The position numbers and the translations under genes were made by a program. 10,159 nt of DNA from Clostridiales bacterium (GTDB taxonomy: Bacteria; Bacillota; Clostridia; Christensenellales; Borkfalkiaceae). The notes under the pieces are model-generated. The model ran no database searches, was not told the origin of the DNA, and saw only the letters and a list, made by a program, of their open reading frames with translations. Location of the stretch: contig DPQQ01000012.1 in the NCBI GenBank assembly GCA_003538975.1, positions 45,665 to 55,823 of the forward strand. Reading direction: 5' to 3'. Of this stretch, positions 6,715 through 10,159 are shown piece by piece (position 1 is the first letter of the stretch; the number at the start of each line of letters is the position of its first letter).

Positions 6715-7128
6715 ATGGATAGGAAGGAAATTGCGCGGAATATCAAAAGAATGCGGGAAAACTCCGGTTATACGCAGCAGCAGGTGGCGGATGTGCTCAA
6801 TGTGGACCGATCTACCTATGCGTACTACGAGTTAGGAAAAATTTTACCCTCCATCGAAACCATTTATGCCCTATCCCGTGTATTCAATGTTCATTACAGC
6901 GAGTTGCTGGGGGGAGAACGGAAAGACAGGAAAAAACTGATGGATTCTGGGGGACGGGATTATCAGAAAGCCGCTCCGATCAATGTGTATGAACTGAATA
7001 AGGATGAAAAAACATTGATCATGCATTTTAGAATGCTATCGCAAGAAGCCAAGGACGACGTACTGCAGCAGATTGGCGAAAATGTCTCCGAGCGATATGG
7101 CCGCCGCAAAGGGACCACGGAGGAATAG
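6715..7128 (+). CDS. XRE-family HTH transcriptional regulator
   Basis: A 137-residue cytoplasmic DNA-binding protein. Residues 5-63 form the five-helix Cro/C1-type domain: IARNIKRMRENSGYTQQQVA, then VLNVDRSTYAYYELGKILPS with the recognition helix, then the closing helix ending SELLGG. A hydrophilic linker leads to a C-terminal helical segment at about 92-122 (LNKDEKTLIMHFRMLSQEA), a tail common in Clostridia XRE regulators and probably used for dimer or effector contacts. I chose the ATG at 6715 because AAGGGG lies 6 nt upstream; the GTG one codon earlier is too close to it. The gene is monocistronic, between its own promoter and a terminator. Its targets are unknown, and the palindrome over its own -35 suggests autorepression. 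Confidence 0.9.
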   Translation: MDRKEIARNIKRMRENSGYTQQQVADVLNVDRSTYAYYELGKILPSIETIYALSRVFNVHYSELLGGERKDRKKLMDSGGRDYQKAAPINVYELNKDEKTLIMHFRMLSQEAKDDVLQQIGENVSERYGRRKGTTEE

Positions 7129-7135
7129 GACGAAA

Positions 7136-7164
7136 AAAGGGCGCCAAGGGTGCCCTTTCTTTTT
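7136..7164 (+). terminator. Intrinsic terminator of the XRE gene
   Basis: AAAGGGC (7136-7142) pairs with GCCCTTT (7152-7158). The stem extends inward by a G-U and a C-G pair, and CTTTTT follows. It begins 8 nt after the XRE stop codon. Confidence 0.85.
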
Positions 7165-7256
7165 GTAAATTTTACGATTATGACGATAGACGAAATGATA
7201 AATAAAACAGGATGGCGTAAAAATATCTGAAAATGTTAACAGTTTAGTCATTTTTC

Positions 7257-7285
7257 TTGCATCCACGCATTATCTGTATTATACT
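7257..7285 (+). promoter_or_regulatory. Promoter of the E2-like acyltransferase gene
   Basis: -35 TTGCAT (7257-7262), 17-nt spacer, -10 TATACT (7280-7285), leaving a leader of about 37 nt. The 8-bp palindrome TGTTAACA (7234-7241) lies upstream and could be an operator, though that is weak evidence. Confidence 0.7.
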
Positions 7286-7328
7286 GTTACCGGAACCCGC
7301 GGCGTGCGGGCGGAGAGGAGGCTGCCGA

Positions 7329-8306
7329 ATGGCAAAACAAATGAATACCGAACGCCGGCGCAGATTTGGCGACCGTTATGACGGCTGGAAGATTCGGGGC
7401 GCGGACCCGTTTTTTAAATTGATTCCCCACATAATGCATAAGCGCAACGACGCGCAGGTTTTTTTTGACGAGACCATTGAAATCAACGGGTTAGAAAAAT
7501 TTATCCGTACCCTGCGGCAGGAAACGGATATGAAGGACTTAGGCATGCTGGAAGTCCTCATCGCGGCGTTTGTGCGCATGATTTCCCAGTACCCTTGTGT
7601 CAATCGGTTTGTTTCGGGGCGGAATATTTATGCGCGCAATACCATCGAGTTTTCCTTTACCTTGAAAAGGGAAATGACGCTGGAGGGTGTGGAGACCACA
7701 GTTAAAATTAAGTTTGATCCTACCGACACCTTGCACGACGTTTGGGAAAAAATCCGCCGCGAAATTTCCGATAACAAGGGAATGAACGTGGAAAACGATA
7801 CCGATGTGCTGGCAAAGGTGCTTTCCATGTGCCCCACCTTTTTGCTGAAATTCATTATTTTCCTGATGGATAAGCTGGACCATGTGGGGCTGATGCCCAA
7901 GTTCATCCACGAATTCAGCCCATTCCACACCAGCGTGTTTTTAACCGATATGGGATCCACCGGCTTGGGTTCGGTGTTTCATCATATTTACAATTTCGGC
8001 ACCTGCTCGGTCTTCTGCTGCCTGGGGAAGAAGGGCCGCAAGCTCAAGCTCAACGACGAGGGCAAGGTGGTCCATGCCAGAACATTGAACCTGCGGTTTG
8101 TGGTGGACGAACGCATTTGCGACGGCTACTACTTTGCCATGACCATCCGGGACTTGATCAAGCTGCTGAAAAAACCGGAAGCGCTGCTGTCGCCGCCGGA
8201 ACAGGTGGTTGCCGACCCCGGCCTGCCGCTGACCCGGAAAGAAAAACGAGTGATCCGCAAACGGCGCCGCCAGGAGAAAAAGGACGCAGACCAGCAGGTG
8301 GCATAA
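7329..8306 (+). CDS. Orphan 2-oxoacid dehydrogenase E2/CAT-fold acyltransferase-like protein
   Basis: A 325-residue protein resembling only the catalytic domain of 2-oxoacid dehydrogenase E2 subunits and chloramphenicol acetyltransferase. It has no lipoyl or E1/E3-binding domain, and no E1 or E3 genes lie nearby. Matching regions are VNRFVSGRNIYARNTIEFSF (91-110), TSVFLTDMGSTGLGS (201-215) and RFVVDERICDGYYFAMTIRD (256-275). That last block aligns with the catalytic HxxxDG motif, but Glu261 stands where the catalytic His is expected, while Asp265-Gly266 are kept. Activity by the usual mechanism is therefore doubtful. The C-terminus (303-320) is strongly basic (KRKRRRQEKK-like). AGGAGG lies 7 nt before the ATG at 7329; the longer reading would begin inside the promoter. 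The substrate is unknown. Monocistronic. Confidence 0.75.
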   Translation: MAKQMNTERRRRFGDRYDGWKIRGADPFFKLIPHIMHKRNDAQVFFDETIEINGLEKFIRTLRQETDMKDLGMLEVLIAAFVRMISQYPCVNRFVSGRNIYARNTIEFSFTLKREMTLEGVETTVKIKFDPTDTLHDVWEKIRREISDNKGMNVENDTDVLAKVLSMCPTFLLKFIIFLMDKLDHVGLMPKFIHEFSPFHTSVFLTDMGSTGLGSVFHHIYNFGTCSVFCCLGKKGRKLKLNDEGKVVHARTLNLRFVVDERICDGYYFAMTIRDLIKLLKKPEALLSPPEQVVADPGLPLTRKEKRVIRKRRRQEKKDADQQVA

Positions 8307-8318
8307 ACAAAAAACAGC

Positions 8319-8352
8319 AAAGCAGGCTTCCGGTTCGGAAGCCTGCTTTTTT
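8319..8352 (+). terminator. Strong intrinsic terminator after the E2-like gene
   Basis: A 14-bp perfect stem (8319-8332 with 8336-8349, 3-nt loop) ends in a run of T. The opposite strand also has a T-rich flank (CTTTGCTGTTTTTTG), so it may stop transcripts arriving from dus as well. Confidence 0.93.
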
Positions 8353-8610
8353 AATGCGGTTGCGGGCAGACCGCCGCGGTCCTGAGCGTCGGCTGCAACA
8401 GGCAGCTGATGGTACGGATGGAGAACCTTTTGATGGGTATGGGAAAGGGAACTTCTTTTTTTCGCATGCCTCCCTTGGCCTTGTGTGCTTCTTATTTCCC
8501 GCTTTCGACAGGACCCGGTCTTTTCTGCTGCCAGAAATATGGGACCGTCAGAGACGGATCTGAACTCTGATGCGTTTCAAAGAAAAGTGTGCGCAGGGAA
8601 ATTCCTTTGC
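8353..8610. other. 258-nt stretch without a convincing gene
   Basis: This lies between the two convergent genes E2-like and dus. I see small palindromes (GACCG-CCG-CGGTC at about 8370; CCGTC-AGA-GACGG at about 8545) without T-tracts, and one doubtful 38-codon reading on the minus strand (8467-8351). No promoter, known RNA or protein family is recognised. The base composition matches the dus side. Confidence 0.5.
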
Positions 8611-9591
8611 TTATTCTTCCATTTTTGTTTGGTTGAGCGCCACCGCGTCGGCGGCCAACCGCTCCAGCTCCGCATAGGTTTCCAAAGCCCCGGCACGCCG
8701 GCGGAATTCCGCCGCGCCCGTAAGGCCCTTCATATACCAGGCGGCGTGCTTGCGCGCCTCCCGCATAGCGCGCGTCTCGCCTTTGTCCGCGCACAGGGCG
8801 CGGATATGGCGGCACATCACCAGCATCCGCTCCGCCGTACCGGGCGCGGGCAATGCCGCGCCGTTTTCCAGCAGCGCGTTGATCCGCGCGAACAGCCACG
8901 GATTGCCGCAGGCCGCCCTGCCAACCATTACCAGGTCGCAGCCGGTGTGCTCAAGCAACCGGGCCGCGTCCTGGGGTTCCGCCACGTCCCCGTTGCCGAT
9001 GACCGGGATGCCGACGGCCTCTTTGACCCGGGCAATGATGTCCCAGTCCGCCGGGGGAGCGTACATTTGCGCCCGGGTGCGGCCATGGACGGTAATGGCC
9101 GCCGCGCCCGCCTCTTCGCACCGCTTGGCCACTTCTACGGCGTTGATGCTTTGGTTGTCCCACCCCTTGCGGATTTTTACCGTGACCGGAACATTGACCG
9201 CCTCGCACACCGCGCGGGTAATTTGCTGGCACAAAACGGGATCTTTCATCAGCGAAGCCCCGCCCCCGCTGGAGTTGACCTTTGGCGCGGGGCAGCCCAT
9301 GTTGATATCCAAAACGTCCGGCCCGAACTTTAACGCGCTTTGGGCGGCTTTGGCCATCACCGCCGGGTCATCCCCAAACAGCTGGATGGCGGCCGGATGC
9401 TCGCGGGGGGAAAGGGCCATCAGTTCCTCGGTCCGGCGGTCGGAAAAAGAAAGCCCCTTGGAGCTGACCATCTCGCTGACCACATAGGCGGCGCCGAAGG
9501 ATACGCACAGTTCCCGGAACACCCGGTCGGCCACCCCGGCCATGGGGGCCAGCGCCGCGCGCCCCTTGATTTCCACCTTGCCGATGAACAA
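8611..9591 (-). CDS. dusB: tRNA-dihydrouridine synthase, DusB/NifR3 type
   Basis: A 326-residue FMN enzyme that reduces specific uridines in the tRNA D-loop to dihydrouridine with NADPH. Motifs: APMAGVADRVFR (15-26, FMN site of the TIM barrel), DINMGCPAPKV with the expected catalytic Cys100, VKIRKGW (138-144), VHGRT (168-172), GNGD (199-202) and MVGRAACGNPW (222-232, phosphate binding). The C-terminal helical tRNA-binding domain is present. I chose a TTG start at 9591: GGGGTGG lies about 5 nt upstream, and the protein then begins MFIGKVEIKG, like its family. The longer reading from 9654 starts inside the -35 box and cannot be right; a GTG at 9600 is the alternative. Convergent with the E2-like gene and divergent from polA. 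Confidence 0.93.
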   Translation of the reverse strand: MFIGKVEIKGRAALAPMAGVADRVFRELCVSFGAAYVVSEMVSSKGLSFSDRRTEELMALSPREHPAAIQLFGDDPAVMAKAAQSALKFGPDVLDINMGCPAPKVNSSGGGASLMKDPVLCQQITRAVCEAVNVPVTVKIRKGWDNQSINAVEVAKRCEEAGAAAITVHGRTRAQMYAPPADWDIIARVKEAVGIPVIGNGDVAEPQDAARLLEHTGCDLVMVGRAACGNPWLFARINALLENGAALPAPGTAERMLVMCRHIRALCADKGETRAMREARKHAAWYMKGLTGAAEFRRRAGALETYAELERLAADAVALNQTKMEE

Positions 9592-9625
9592 AACAGCCAC
9601 CCCGTTCGTTTTTTTAGTGGCTTTT

Positions 9626-9654
9626 ATCCTATCCCATCCGGCGCGGGATGTCAA
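9626..9654 (-). promoter_or_regulatory. Promoter of dusB
   Basis: Minus strand: perfect -35 TTGACA (9654-9649), 17-nt spacer, -10 TAGGAT (9631-9626). The start should be near 9619, giving a leader of about 28 nt and supporting the TTG start at 9591. Confidence 0.75.
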
Positions 9655-9680
9655 CCTGCGGCAAGGTTTTTGGCCGGTAC

Positions 9681-9709
9681 TGGTAATTGCCGCGGTTTCT
9701 GTTTATAAT
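9681..9709 (+). promoter_or_regulatory. Probable polA promoter
   Basis: Perfect -10 TATAAT (9704-9709) with only a weak -35 (TGGTAA at 9681-9686, 17-nt spacer). Transcription from near 9716 would leave a short leader. It lies back to back with the dusB promoter. Confidence 0.5.
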
Positions 9710-9736
9710 AAGGAGAAGAAAAGGTTTACCGGACGG

Positions 9737-10159
9737 ATGGGAGTTGGTCGCGTTTTGAAACTGCTGGTATTAGACGGCAACAGTATTTTGAACCGGGCGT
9801 TTTACGGCATTAAGCTGCTTTCTACCAAGGAAGGGCTTTTTACCAACGGCATATACGGCTTTTTGACCATGCTGCAAAAGCTGAAGGAGGAAACAAAGCC
9901 CGACGGGGTGGCAGCGGCGTTCGATCTGCGCGCGCCCACCTTCCGGCACAAGGCGTACGCGGGGTACAAGGCCCAGCGCAAGGGCATGCCGGAGGAATTG
10001 GCGCAGCAGCTTCCGCTGTTAAAGGAACTGCTGGGGTACCTTGGGTACCGCATTGTGGAGGCCGAGGGCTTTGAGGCGGACGACATTTTGGGAACCCTGG
10101 CCCACCGCTGCGGCCAGACCGGGGACGACTGCCTGATCGCCACCGGCGACCGGGACAGC
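9737..10159 (+). CDS. polA: DNA polymerase I, N-terminal 5'-3' exonuclease domain (partial)
   Basis: The first 141 residues of a protein that leaves the window. They match the 5'-3' exonuclease (FEN-type) domain of DNA polymerase I, which removes RNA primers and damaged strands in replication and repair. Visible metal-site regions are LVLDGNSILNRAFYG (Asp13), AAFDLRAPTFRH (Asp63), EGFEADDILGT (Glu113, Asp115, Asp116) and IATGDRDS (Asp138, Asp140). A short stand-alone exonuclease is possible, but the sequence reads like bacterial PolA. The start is uncertain: the ATG at 9737 has GGACGG immediately before it, whereas the in-frame TTG at 9755 would give MKLLVLDGNS, closer to the usual PolA N-terminus, with GGGAG 11 nt upstream. 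The polymerase domain is not visible. Confidence 0.92.
   Translation, partial: MGVGRVLKLLVLDGNSILNRAFYGIKLLSTKEGLFTNGIYGFLTMLQKLKEETKPDGVAAAFDLRAPTFRHKAYAGYKAQRKGMPEELAQQLPLLKELLGYLGYRIVEAEGFEADDILGTLAHRCGQTGDDCLIATGDRDS

Noticed and set aside
7257..7328. 24-residue N-terminal extension of the E2-like protein
   Set aside because: Its TTG start is part of the -35 box, and AGGAGG lies just before the ATG at 7329.
8117..8563. 148-residue plus-strand reading running past the E2-like gene
   Set aside because: It overlaps the E2-like gene in another frame and reads straight through the strong terminator hairpin.
8485..9333. 282-residue plus-strand reading antisense to dus
   Set aside because: A GC-rich shadow frame; the minus strand holds a complete Dus protein with all motifs and its own promoter.

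Overview
The window looks like DNA from a Gram-positive, Clostridia-type bacterium (Bacillota). The grounds are AGGAGG-like ribosome binding sites, canonical vegetative promoters, many intrinsic terminators, a dlt-type cell-envelope operon, and a polA/dus pair with Firmicutes-like protein sequence. No species can be named from the sequence alone.

Left part (1-6193, all on the minus strand): one envelope operon behind a textbook promoter (TTGACT, 17 nt, TATAAT). In transcription order it holds cardiolipin synthase (cls), a DltA-type carrier-protein ligase, a DltC-type acyl carrier protein, an AlgI/DltB-family MBOAT acyltransferase, a DltD-like SGNH membrane protein, and the start of an unrecognised gene that leaves the window. 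The likely chemistry is activation of D-alanine (or another acid) by DltA, loading on the carrier, transfer across the membrane by the MBOAT protein, and attachment to an envelope polymer. Two tandem 17-bp repeats sit upstream of the -35 and may bind an activator. The dltA-like gene carries a 9-G tract touching a perfect hairpin. Loss of one G puts two stop codons immediately after the tract, and gain of one G puts a stop eight codons later. This is a candidate phase-variation switch and the most striking signal in the window.

Middle (6287-6469): a tRNA-Thr(CGU) gene on the minus strand with its own promoter and terminator. Its acceptor stem has a G-G mismatch.

Right part (6631-10159): an autoregulation-type XRE regulator, an orphan E2/CAT-fold acyltransferase-like protein in which Glu replaces the catalytic His, a DusB-type tRNA-dihydrouridine synthase, and the divergent 5' end of polA. 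Base and codon use change sharply: the left side uses TTA, ATA, AAA and TTT freely, while dus and polA use CTG, ATC and GCC. A hand count of two 60-base lines gives 23/60 GC at 4681 and 42/60 at 9001. The change lies near the tRNA, so the left block may be an acquired island at a tRNA site, or the contig may be chimeric.
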